This document shows positions 1-6,457 of a DNA stretch of 14,447 bases, piece after piece. The first letter of the stretch is position 1; every line of letters begins with the position of its first letter. The DNA is from an uncultured Collinsella sp. Lineage in GTDB: Bacteria > Actinomycetota > Coriobacteriia > Coriobacteriales > Coriobacteriaceae. The stretch spans positions 1 through 14,447 of the forward strand of contig CABUMU010000047.1 of the NCBI GenBank assembly GCA_902492855.1. Reading direction: 5' to 3'. A model generated the notes under the pieces. That model saw nothing but the letters and a program-made list of their open reading frames with translations, did not search any database and had not been told where the DNA came from. The position numbers were made by a program, and so were the translations under genes.

Positions 1-64
<64 letters not shown>

Positions 65-103
65 AAGCTTTTGTTTGTTGCTCTGCTCTCGCTCGCAACA
101 GGG

Positions 104-136
104 AGTATATTAACCCGAAACTTTGCCCTTGTGCAA
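104..136 (-). promoter_or_regulatory. Possible sigma-70-type promoter for the tRNA-Pro gene
   Basis: The 80 bases between the coaBC stop and the tRNA are much richer in A and T than the surrounding genes. On the minus strand there is a TTGCAC hexamer (131-136) 18 bases before TAATAT (107-112), which overlaps TATACT (104-109). Initiation near 95-100 would give a leader of about 30 bases before the tRNA 5' end. The -35 match is weak (three of six). No strong terminator hairpin with a T run is seen after coaBC, so read-through from coaBC is also possible. Confidence 0.4.
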
Positions 137-144
137 GAACTTTT

Positions 145-1356
145 TTAAATATTTTGAAGCAAGTCCAAAATTGTATCTGCGAGCTGGGGTTTTGTTAGCA
201 CGGGAAGTTCTTGCGTACCCGTTGTGCTCACAATCCAGGCCTTGTTAGTGTCGGTTCCAAAGCCCGAATCGGCGCGCGAGACATCGTTGGCGATAATGGC
301 ATCGCAGCCCTTGCGGGCCAATTTGCGCTCGGCGTACTCGACAACGTTATCGGTCTCGGCCGCAAATCCGATTACGCACCGCTCGCCCTTCTGGCGCGAG
401 AGCTCGGCCAAAATATCGACCGTTTCGACAAGCTCGATGCGATCCAGGCGTTCGTTGGCCTTTTTGAGCTTATGGTCCGCAGGGGTGGCGGGGGTATAGT
501 CGGCGACGGCGGCCGCACAAATTGCCGCATCGGCCGTCTGGAAGGCGCTGAGCGCTGCCTGCAGCATTTCAGCGGCGGTCTGCACGCGCACGCACTCCAC
601 GCCGCGGGGGACATCGAGCGATGTCGGTCCCAGCACAAGCTTGACCGCAGCACCGCGGCGAGCGGCCTCCCCTGCCAGGGCGATGCCCATCTTGCCTGAT
701 GAGCGGTTGCCAATGAATCGCACCGGGTCGATTGGTTCGTGCGTGGGGCCGGCAGTGATGACGACGCGCTTGCCTGCCAGGTCCTGAGGCACGGGTTTGA
801 GCACCTCACAGACAGCCTCGACGATGTCCTCGGGCTCGCTCATGCGTCCCGTGTCCACGTCGCCGCAGGCAAGGTAGCCGCTGCCGGGTCCCACAACATG
901 GACACCGCGCTCGCGCAGCGTGGCCATGTTGGCCTGCGTCGCCGGCGCCTTCCACATGCCGTTGTTCATAGCGGGTGCGATCACGATGGGTTGCGGCGTT
1001 GCAAGCAGCGTGGTGGAGATAAGGTCATCGGCGATGCCGGTGGCCATCTTGGCGATGATATTGGCCGTCGCGGGCGCCACGACCACCAGGTCGGGTTCCT
1101 GCGCCAGCGAAATGTGGTGGATGGGGTCGGAGGGATCGTCGAATAGGCCCACGGCAACGGGCTCGTTGGTGAGCGCACGGAAGGTGAGCGGGCCCACAAA
1201 CTCCGTGGCATGCTCGCTCATAACGACCTTGACGCGCGCACCGCGCTTTTGCAGCAGGCGCACGATATTGCATGACTTATAGGCGGCGATCCCGCCGGTA
1301 ATGCCCAGCAGGATCGTTTTTCCCTCAAGTTGCATTGAATTGTTGGATGCCGCCAT
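145..1356 (-). CDS. coaBC: Bifunctional phosphopantothenoylcysteine decarboxylase / phosphopantothenate-cysteine ligase
   Basis: CoaBC (Dfp) joins cysteine to 4'-phosphopantothenate and then decarboxylates the product to 4'-phosphopantetheine, two consecutive cytosolic steps of coenzyme A synthesis. The 403-residue protein has the usual length and both domains. The N-terminal flavoprotein CoaC half (about residues 12-185) shows ITGGIAAYK, the catalytic histidine region IHHISL (His81), APATANI, PAMN (Asn131) and ACGDVDTGRM with Cys164. The CoaB half (about 190-403) shows ITAGPTHEPIDPVRFIGNRS, AAAVADYTPA and the KLKK motif (297-300). The start at 1356 has AAGGA ten bases upstream, inside the end of the preceding gene, and lies three bases after that gene's stop. 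An internal ATG at residue 8 (MQLEGKTILLG) would also keep both domains. It is the last protein gene before the tRNA. Confidence 0.96.
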   Translation of the reverse strand: MAASNNSMQLEGKTILLGITGGIAAYKSCNIVRLLQKRGARVKVVMSEHATEFVGPLTFRALTNEPVAVGLFDDPSDPIHHISLAQEPDLVVVAPATANIIAKMATGIADDLISTTLLATPQPIVIAPAMNNGMWKAPATQANMATLRERGVHVVGPGSGYLACGDVDTGRMSEPEDIVEAVCEVLKPVPQDLAGKRVVITAGPTHEPIDPVRFIGNRSSGKMGIALAGEAARRGAAVKLVLGPTSLDVPRGVECVRVQTAAEMLQAALSAFQTADAAICAAAVADYTPATPADHKLKKANERLDRIELVETVDILAELSRQKGERCVIGFAAETDNVVEYAERKLARKGCDAIIANDVSRADSGFGTDTNKAWIVSTTGTQELPVLTKPQLADTILDLLQNI

Positions 1357-1359
1357 CGT

Positions 1360-2079
1360 TTAAGCTTCCTTGCTCGGGAGTACCAGGAGGCGGTGGCAGT
1401 ACGGGCAGTGCGTAATCTCGCTACCGTCGTGGTTGAGGTCGCTCATGGACGATGCCTGCAGCGCGGTGTGGCAGACTGTGGGGATGTTGCCCTGGATGGT
1501 CTCGACGGCCAGGCCGCGGAACTGCTTGAGCAGACGCTCGTAGTCGGTGAGCACGTCGGCCGGCAGCGTGGCGGCAAGCGCGGTGCGTTCCTTAGTGGCG
1601 GCGTCAATCTGAGCCTGCAGGTCGGCAGCCTTAGTGCGGGCGGCCTTGGTATCGGCCTTCACGCCCTCCTCGAACTTGGCGATAATTGCCTGTGCGCGGG
1701 TCTCGCGGTCGAGCGCCTCCTTATGGGCGAAAACGACATCCTTGCGGGTGTGCTCAATCTTGTCCAGACGCTTGGCCAGGGTGGCGAGTTCATTCTCCAG
1801 GTCCTGAACCTCGCGGTAGTCGGAGCCGTCGACATGGCGCTTCTTGGCAGCCTCGATGGCGTTGTTGGTCTGAATCTCGGTGGTGTTGAGATCGTCGAGC
1901 TCAATGTCCAGATCCTTGCGCTGGGCGTAGAGCTTGGTCATCTCGGACTTGAGCTTCACATAGGTCTTGCGCTTGGAAGCGAGCTCCTTGAGCTCCGGCA
2001 TATTGGCAAGTTCGCTCTTGTTGCGGGCGAGCTCCAAATCGATCTGTTGCAGCTTGAGTAGCGTAGCGCCGGCGCTCAT
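1360..2079 (-). CDS. Coiled-coil protein with C-terminal zinc-ribbon-like domain (zf-RING_7 type)
   Basis: This 239-residue protein is mostly long charged helices, predicted coiled coil over about residues 5-185, ending in a short cysteine motif. It resembles the C4-type zinc-ribbon proteins that are often encoded beside Nif3-like genes in Actinobacteria; their molecular role is not established, though nucleic-acid binding has been suggested. The second knuckle is intact (CPYC, Cys225 and Cys228). The first has only Cys203 in PTVCH, where the family normally has a CxxC pair, and Pro200 occupies the expected cysteine position. I chose the ATG at 2079 because AAGGAG lies seven bases upstream and the ATG overlaps the stop of the Nif3 gene as ATGA. 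An upstream in-frame ATG would add 12 residues inside the nif3 coding region without a comparable signal. Confidence 0.85.
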   Translation of the reverse strand: MSAGATLLKLQQIDLELARNKSELANMPELKELASKRKTYVKLKSEMTKLYAQRKDLDIELDDLNTTEIQTNNAIEAAKKRHVDGSDYREVQDLENELATLAKRLDKIEHTRKDVVFAHKEALDRETRAQAIIAKFEEGVKADTKAARTKAADLQAQIDAATKERTALAATLPADVLTDYERLLKQFRGLAVETIQGNIPTVCHTALQASSMSDLNHDGSEITHCPYCHRLLVLPSKEA

Positions 2080-2885
2080 AAGTTCTCTCCTTTTGTCACA
2101 GTCCACCATTGGCAAGGGTTCAGTATTTTAATCGCATGACGGGGGTCGACCCCGGCGTCAACTGCAGAGTTCATCAATATATCAACGAACGGCTCCTCGG
2201 AGCGGTCGTGGCCGAGCAAGATCACCGGTAGCCCACGCAAGGCAAGGTCCTGCGCCACGTGGTAGCCCGCTTCGCCCGTCACGACAACGTCCGCGCCCGC
2301 GGCGATGGCGAGCTCTCCAAAGTCGCCCAGGGAGCCGCCCAAAATGGCGACGGTGCGGCACGGGCGATCGGCTTCGCCCCACACACGCGGGTCGCTGCCA
2401 AATGTCGTTGCGGCACGGGCGGCGAGGTCACGCAGGCTGCAGGGGTCGTCGAGGGTCGCGAGTGCACCCAGGCCGGTGAGTTCAGGCTCGTCCACATGTT
2501 CCAGCGAGCTCATGGGCTCAGCGCCCAGCAGCTCGCTCAGGCAGGTGCGCGCCTCGTGTGAGCGGTCCAGATTGGTATGGAGCGAAATGATGCTCACGCC
2601 GCAACGCGCTGCCTCGTAGAGCGCCGCGCTGCATTGGGGGCGCGTGGCATCCGCCGGACAAAAGGCCTCGGGTGCCTTGATGTATATAGGATGATGCGTC
2701 AGCAGCACGTTGGCGCCGGCTTCTTGTGCGCGGCGAACATTAGCCTCGGTCGCATCGAGCGCGCAGACAACGCCGGTAATCTCCACGGCAGGGTCGCCCA
2801 CGGATAAGCCTACGTGGTCCCAGGGCTCGGCATCCGTCATGGGATAGCGTGCCAGCAGGGCACGCTCGAGCTCGGCGACGATCAT
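2076..2885 (-). CDS. Nif3-like dinuclear metal centre protein (YqfO/YbgI family)
   Basis: This is a 269-residue member of the NIF3 family, a widespread group of toroidal hexamers with two metal ions per subunit. Some are annotated as GTP cyclohydrolase I type 2, but the cellular function is not settled. Metal-ligand motifs are in place: LTHHPIY (His64, His65), HTNLD (Asp107) and LGHDRSEE near the C terminus (His226, Glu230), plus the N-terminal WDHVGLSVGDP signature (22-32) and GEAGYH (204-209). Its ATG overlaps the stop of the upstream cysteine desulfurase gene as ATGA, and its own TGA overlaps the start of the zinc-ribbon gene in the same way. Three consecutive genes are therefore likely to be co-translated. 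The length suits the short family form that lacks the inserted PII-like domain. Confidence 0.92.
   Translation of the reverse strand: MIVAELERALLARYPMTDAEPWDHVGLSVGDPAVEITGVVCALDATEANVRRAQEAGANVLLTHHPIYIKAPEAFCPADATRPQCSAALYEAARCGVSIISLHTNLDRSHEARTCLSELLGAEPMSSLEHVDEPELTGLGALATLDDPCSLRDLAARAATTFGSDPRVWGEADRPCRTVAILGGSLGDFGELAIAAGADVVVTGEAGYHVAQDLALRGLPVILLGHDRSEEPFVDILMNSAVDAGVDPRHAIKILNPCQWWTVTKGENL
2087..2092 (-). promoter_or_regulatory. Shine-Dalgarno site fixing the zinc-ribbon protein start
   Basis: AAGGAG on the minus strand lies seven bases before the ATG at 2079 and inside the end of the Nif3-like gene. It favours this start over the upstream in-frame ATG and, with the ATGA overlap, points to translational coupling of the two genes. 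Confidence 0.75.
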
Positions 2886-4060
2886 GCGGCACCCACGATC
2901 GAGAGCAGCGTCTGGGCAAACTCGTCCAAATCGCCCGGGTCCACACGGTCATCGAAGGAGATACGCAGTGCACCCAGGGCCTGTTCGTGGCCAATACCCA
3001 TGGCGCTTAGAACATGGCTGGGGTCCATACTGCCGCTCGAGCATGCCGAGCCTGCCGATACCTCAAAGCCGGCGGCGTCGAGCTTGACGATGAGCTCCTC
3101 GGAGTCCATGCCGTCGACGTAGATCGAAACCATACCCGGCAGACGATCGGCCTGTGCGTAGTCGCCCATGGTGGCATGAATACGCGGATGAGCCGTAAGC
3201 GTGGCGTAGAGCTTGTCGGATAAGGCCTGCAGTGTTGTACGCTCCTGGGCAACATTCGGTAACAGCGCGGAAGCGGCAGCGGCAAAGGCCAGCTGCGTGC
3301 GCAGGTCCTGCGTGCCGGCACGTCGTCCGGCTTCCTGTCCTCCGCCAAAGATGCGCGGGCGCAGCGGGGTGCGGGTCTTAACGTAGAGCGCGCCGGATGC
3401 CACAGGACCGCCAATCTTGTGGGCAGCGACGGACATGGCATCGACGCCCAGCTCTGTGACATCGAGCGGAATATGCAAGTAGCCTTGGATGGCATCGGTA
3501 TGAAACAGGGCGCCGGCAGCATGTGCGGCGGCGGCCAGCTCGCGGATGGGCTGCACCACGCCGGTCTCGTTGTTGGCAACCATGATGCTCACGAGCGCCA
3601 CGTCGTCGCCTAGTAGCTCGACAAGCGTGGCAGGCTCAATGTAGCCCATGCGGCAGGGCTGCACCAGGTCGACGGTAAAGCCGGCGGCACGCAGCAGCGG
3701 CAGGTTGTCCAGGATCGAATCGTGCTCGATGGCAGATACGATAACGCGGTTACGCTTGCGGTCGCGCTGACGAGCGCCCTCGGCAAGACCGAGGAGCGCC
3801 AGCTGGTTGGCCTCGGTGCCGCCGTTGGTCAGGACGATCTCGGACGGGCGAACGCGTGCGCCAAAGCTGCGGGCGATCTCGCGACGTCCGGCCTCCAGGC
3901 GCGCGGCGGCCTTGCGACCGAGCGAGTGCAGCGAGTTGGGGTTGACGCCCGCAAGCTCACTATCGTCGTATTCGCGCTGCGCAAGGAGCGCCTCGGCGCG
4001 CATGGGCGTCGAGGCGGCATAGTCAAGATTCACGGGTATGCGGTTTTGACCTGCGGTCAT
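2882..4060 (-). CDS. Cysteine desulfurase, NifS/IscS-type (class V aminotransferase fold)
   Basis: The protein is a pyridoxal-phosphate enzyme that takes sulfur from cysteine as a persulfide, for iron-sulfur clusters or tRNA thiolation. The 392 residues are family length. Visible motifs are LDYAASTP (12-19), TNGGTEANQ (78-86), IEHDSI with His113, ANNETG (162-167) with Asn164, HTDAIQ (Asp189), the PLP lysine in AAHKIGGP (Lys215), GGGQEAGRRAGT (239-250), and the persulfide cysteine Cys340 in SAGSACSSGS, the loop typical of IscS-like group I enzymes. No iscU, sufU or mnmA scaffold or acceptor gene lies in the window, so the sulfur acceptor is unknown. AGGAGG lies eleven bases before the ATG, slightly long, and the rpe stop is six bases upstream. 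Confidence 0.94.
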   Translation of the reverse strand: MTAGQNRIPVNLDYAASTPMRAEALLAQREYDDSELAGVNPNSLHSLGRKAAARLEAGRREIARSFGARVRPSEIVLTNGGTEANQLALLGLAEGARQRDRKRNRVIVSAIEHDSILDNLPLLRAAGFTVDLVQPCRMGYIEPATLVELLGDDVALVSIMVANNETGVVQPIRELAAAAHAAGALFHTDAIQGYLHIPLDVTELGVDAMSVAAHKIGGPVASGALYVKTRTPLRPRIFGGGQEAGRRAGTQDLRTQLAFAAAASALLPNVAQERTTLQALSDKLYATLTAHPRIHATMGDYAQADRLPGMVSIYVDGMDSEELIVKLDAAGFEVSAGSACSSGSMDPSHVLSAMGIGHEQALGALRISFDDRVDPGDLDEFAQTLLSIVGAA

Positions 4061-4066
4061 AAGGAT

Positions 4067-4738
4067 TTATGCCTCCTGTGCAGCCTCATTGCCCAGCTTC
4101 TGCAGCAGCGCAACTTCGGCGGCGGGATCTTCGGACTTAAATACGGCGGAGCCGGCCACCAGAACATCGGCACCGGCCTTAACGACCTCGGCGATGTTTT
4201 TGGAAGAGATGCCGCCGTCGACCTCGATGAGGGGCGAAACGCCGTGGCGCTCACACATGGCCTTGAGCTCGTGCAGTTTGGCGATGGTGCCGGGGATAAA
4301 GCTCTGGCCGCCAAAGCCGGGGTTCACGCTCATGAGCAGCACCATGTCAACAATGTCGATGATGCTATCGAGCACGCAGACGGGCGTGGCGGGGTTGAGC
4401 ACCACACCGGCCTTGACGCCGCGCTGCTGCAGATGCGTGAGCGTGCGGTGCAGGTGCGTGGAAGCCTCGTAGTGCACGGTGATCATGTCGGCACCGGCGT
4501 CGGCGTACCAATCAACGGTCTCGTCGGGGTTCGACACCATCAGGTGCGCGTCGACCGGTACATCGGTGGAGCGCTTGACGGCCTTGAGGATGTCGACGCC
4601 AAAGGTGAGGTTGCCGGTAAAGTGACCGTCCATAACGTCGAAGTGCACGTAGTCGGCACCGGCGATCTTGTCGAGCTCGCCCTTGAGGTTGGCCATGTCG
4701 GCCGAAAGGATGGACGGAGCGATTTTGATGGAACCCAT
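4067..4738 (-). CDS. rpe: Ribulose-phosphate 3-epimerase
   Basis: This cytosolic metal-dependent TIM-barrel enzyme interconverts ribulose-5-phosphate and xylulose-5-phosphate in the pentose phosphate pathway. The 223 residues match the family. Diagnostic motifs are IAPSILSADMANL (6-18), VHFDVMDGHF with metal and catalytic residues His32 and Asp34, DAHLMV with His65, MSVNPGFGGQSFI (136-148), and EVDGGIS with the second catalytic Asp174. AAAGG is found eight bases upstream of the ATG at 4738. The gene lies 18 bases after gpsA and six bases before the cysteine desulfurase gene. It shares no evident pathway with its neighbours. Confidence 0.97.
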   Translation of the reverse strand: MGSIKIAPSILSADMANLKGELDKIAGADYVHFDVMDGHFTGNLTFGVDILKAVKRSTDVPVDAHLMVSNPDETVDWYADAGADMITVHYEASTHLHRTLTHLQQRGVKAGVVLNPATPVCVLDSIIDIVDMVLLMSVNPGFGGQSFIPGTIAKLHELKAMCERHGVSPLIEVDGGISSKNIAEVVKAGADVLVAGSAVFKSEDPAAEVALLQKLGNEAAQEA

Positions 4739-4756
4739 GGTAGAAGCCTTTCTGCG

Positions 4757-5764
4757 CTAGTCGGTGAGTCCGTAGAACTCTTGAGAAGGGACGCGTTCGG
4801 TAAGAATCTCGAGCGCCCTATCCAAAGTAACACCGTTGTAGAGCGTTTGCTCCACGGCAAAGGTGAGCGGAATGTCTACGCCCAGTGAACGGGCAAGCTC
4901 GCTCACGCTGCGGGCCGCGACGGCGCCCTCGACAACCATATGCGTGCGCGTCTGATACTCGTCGAGCGACACGCCGTGGGCAAACTCGTAGCCAAAGGTG
5001 CGGTTGCGCGAATGCTCCGAGGTGCAGGTGGCAATGAGGTCACCCATGCCGGCAAGTCCCATGCAGGTCATAGCTTGACCGCCGCGGGCATGCACCAGAC
5101 GGCTAATCTCGGCCAGGCCGCGCGTCATGATGAGGGCGAGCGTGTTGTCGCCGGCACCGGTGCCGGCGGAGATGCCGCACACGATGGCGATGACATTTTT
5201 CATGGCGCCGCAAACCTCGACACCGGTCATGTCTTGCGACAGATAGATGCGGAAGGCCGTGGACAGGAGCAGGTCCTTAAAGGTCTCCCCTATCTGCGGA
5301 TCTTTGCTGGCGATGACGGCGGCAGAAAGCCCGCCGCGGCAGATCTCCTCGGCATGGTTGGGGCCCGAGAGCGCCGCCACGCGCGCCTCGTTGCCGATCT
5401 CGCTGGCGATGACCTCGCTCATGAGCAGGCCGGATTCGGGCTCAATGCCCTTGGTGAGGCAGAGCACCGGGGTATTGGCTGCGATAAAGGGCGCGGCCTG
5501 GTGGCACACGCTGCGAAGGTGCGTCGAAGGAACGGCGAAGATGATGGCCTCGGCGCCGTCGAGCGCCTGTACCAGGTCCGTGGTGGCGACGACGTTGCCG
5601 GGCAGCTCGTAGCCCACCAAATACCGGGGGTTGCGGTGCTCGCCATTGATGCCGGCGGCCGTCTGCTCGCTGTGGGCCCACATGGTCACGCGCTCGGCTC
5701 GCGCGGCGGCAAGGCCGGCGACGGCGGTTCCCCAGGAGCCGGAGCCAATCAGCGCAACATTCAT
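4757..5764 (-). CDS. gpsA: NAD(P)-dependent glycerol-3-phosphate dehydrogenase
   Basis: GpsA reduces dihydroxyacetone phosphate to sn-glycerol-3-phosphate, the backbone for phospholipids. The 335-residue length is standard. The N-terminal Rossmann motif is LIGSGSWGTAVAG (5-17). Substrate-site motifs are LTKGIE with Lys105, ALSGPNHAEEI (131-141), GAMKNVIAI with catalytic Lys189, and GLAGMGDLIATCTSEHSRNR nearer the C terminus. AGGAG lies six bases before the ATG. The gene follows plsY by nine bases, so the enzyme making glycerol-3-phosphate is coexpressed with the acyltransferase that uses it. Confidence 0.98.
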   Translation of the reverse strand: MNVALIGSGSWGTAVAGLAAARAERVTMWAHSEQTAAGINGEHRNPRYLVGYELPGNVVATTDLVQALDGAEAIIFAVPSTHLRSVCHQAAPFIAANTPVLCLTKGIEPESGLLMSEVIASEIGNEARVAALSGPNHAEEICRGGLSAAVIASKDPQIGETFKDLLLSTAFRIYLSQDMTGVEVCGAMKNVIAIVCGISAGTGAGDNTLALIMTRGLAEISRLVHARGGQAMTCMGLAGMGDLIATCTSEHSRNRTFGYEFAHGVSLDEYQTRTHMVVEGAVAARSVSELARSLGVDIPLTFAVEQTLYNGVTLDRALEILTERVPSQEFYGLTD

Positions 5765-5773
5765 GACTCTCTC

Positions 5774-6457
5774 CTACTTATCGTCGGGCTCGGTGACGCG
5801 CTTGGTAAACGAGAGCTTGGATTCCTTGCCGGTCATGAGCTTTTTGATGTTCGCACGATGGGCCCACACCACGGTGATGCCGATCATCGCCATGCAAAAC
5901 TTAAGTCCCAGGCTGCTGTACGGAAAGACCGCGCAGGCAGCGATGGGAAGACCGATGGCAGCGGCAAGCGAGCCCACCGACACAAACTTGGTGATGGCGA
6001 CGGCCACGATAAACATGCCCAGCAACGACAGGCCAATAGGCCAGTACCAGGCGAGGATGACGCCCAGACCAACCGCGATACCCTTGCCGCCATGGAAATT
6101 GAGGTAGGGCGAGAAGATATGGCCCCACACAGCTGCCAGGCAGATGACGCCGAGCATCCAGTCGCCGGCGGCGCCGGGGGCCATAATGCTCACGGGGAAG
6201 CCATAGCCCAAGTCGGCGATAAGCGGACGCGCGATAAGGACGCAGATGGCACCCTTAAGGCAGTCGAGCAGCAGCGTGAGCGCGGCCACCTTGGGGCCGG
6301 CCACGCGCAGCGCGTTGGTGGTGCCGATGTTGCCGGAGCCCGCCTTGCGAATGTCCGTGTGGTTGAACACGCGGCCCAAGATCAGGCCAAACGGAATCGC
6401 TCCGATAAAGAACGAGACCACGGCGCAGACGGCGGTCAGCAGAATCGGATTATGCAT
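5774..6457 (-). CDS. plsY: Acyl-phosphate:glycerol-3-phosphate acyltransferase
   Basis: PlsY is an integral membrane enzyme that transfers an acyl group from acyl-phosphate to position 1 of glycerol-3-phosphate, the first acylation in phospholipid synthesis. The 227-residue protein has about five hydrophobic segments and the three family motifs: AGSGNIGTTNALR (39-51), the GHIFSPYLNFHGGKGIA block (112-128), and a positively charged motif near RANIKKLMTGKES (201-213). I chose the ATG at 6457 because AAGGAG sits seven bases upstream and the first membrane segment begins directly after it. A longer frame upstream would add 27 charged residues inside der. The start overlaps the der stop by eight bases. 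If der translation ends early (see der), about 500 bases before plsY would be untranslated, which could lower its expression. The partner gene plsX is not in the window. Confidence 0.95.
   Translation of the reverse strand: MHNPILLTAVCAVVSFFIGAIPFGLILGRVFNHTDIRKAGSGNIGTTNALRVAGPKVAALTLLLDCLKGAICVLIARPLIADLGYGFPVSIMAPGAAGDWMLGVICLAAVWGHIFSPYLNFHGGKGIAVGLGVILAWYWPIGLSLLGMFIVAVAITKFVSVGSLAAAIGLPIAACAVFPYSSLGLKFCMAMIGITVVWAHRANIKKLMTGKESKLSFTKRVTEPDDK

Noticed and set aside
118..137. Imperfect inverted repeat after coaBC as an intrinsic terminator
   Set aside because: The arms (CTTGC and GCAAAG) pair imperfectly and no T run follows on the minus strand.
3722..4888. Long plus-strand open frame opposite the cysteine desulfurase and rpe genes
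   Set aside because: It spans the ends of three minus-strand genes with strong family motifs; its translation has no domain and a composition typical of antisense reading in GC-rich DNA.
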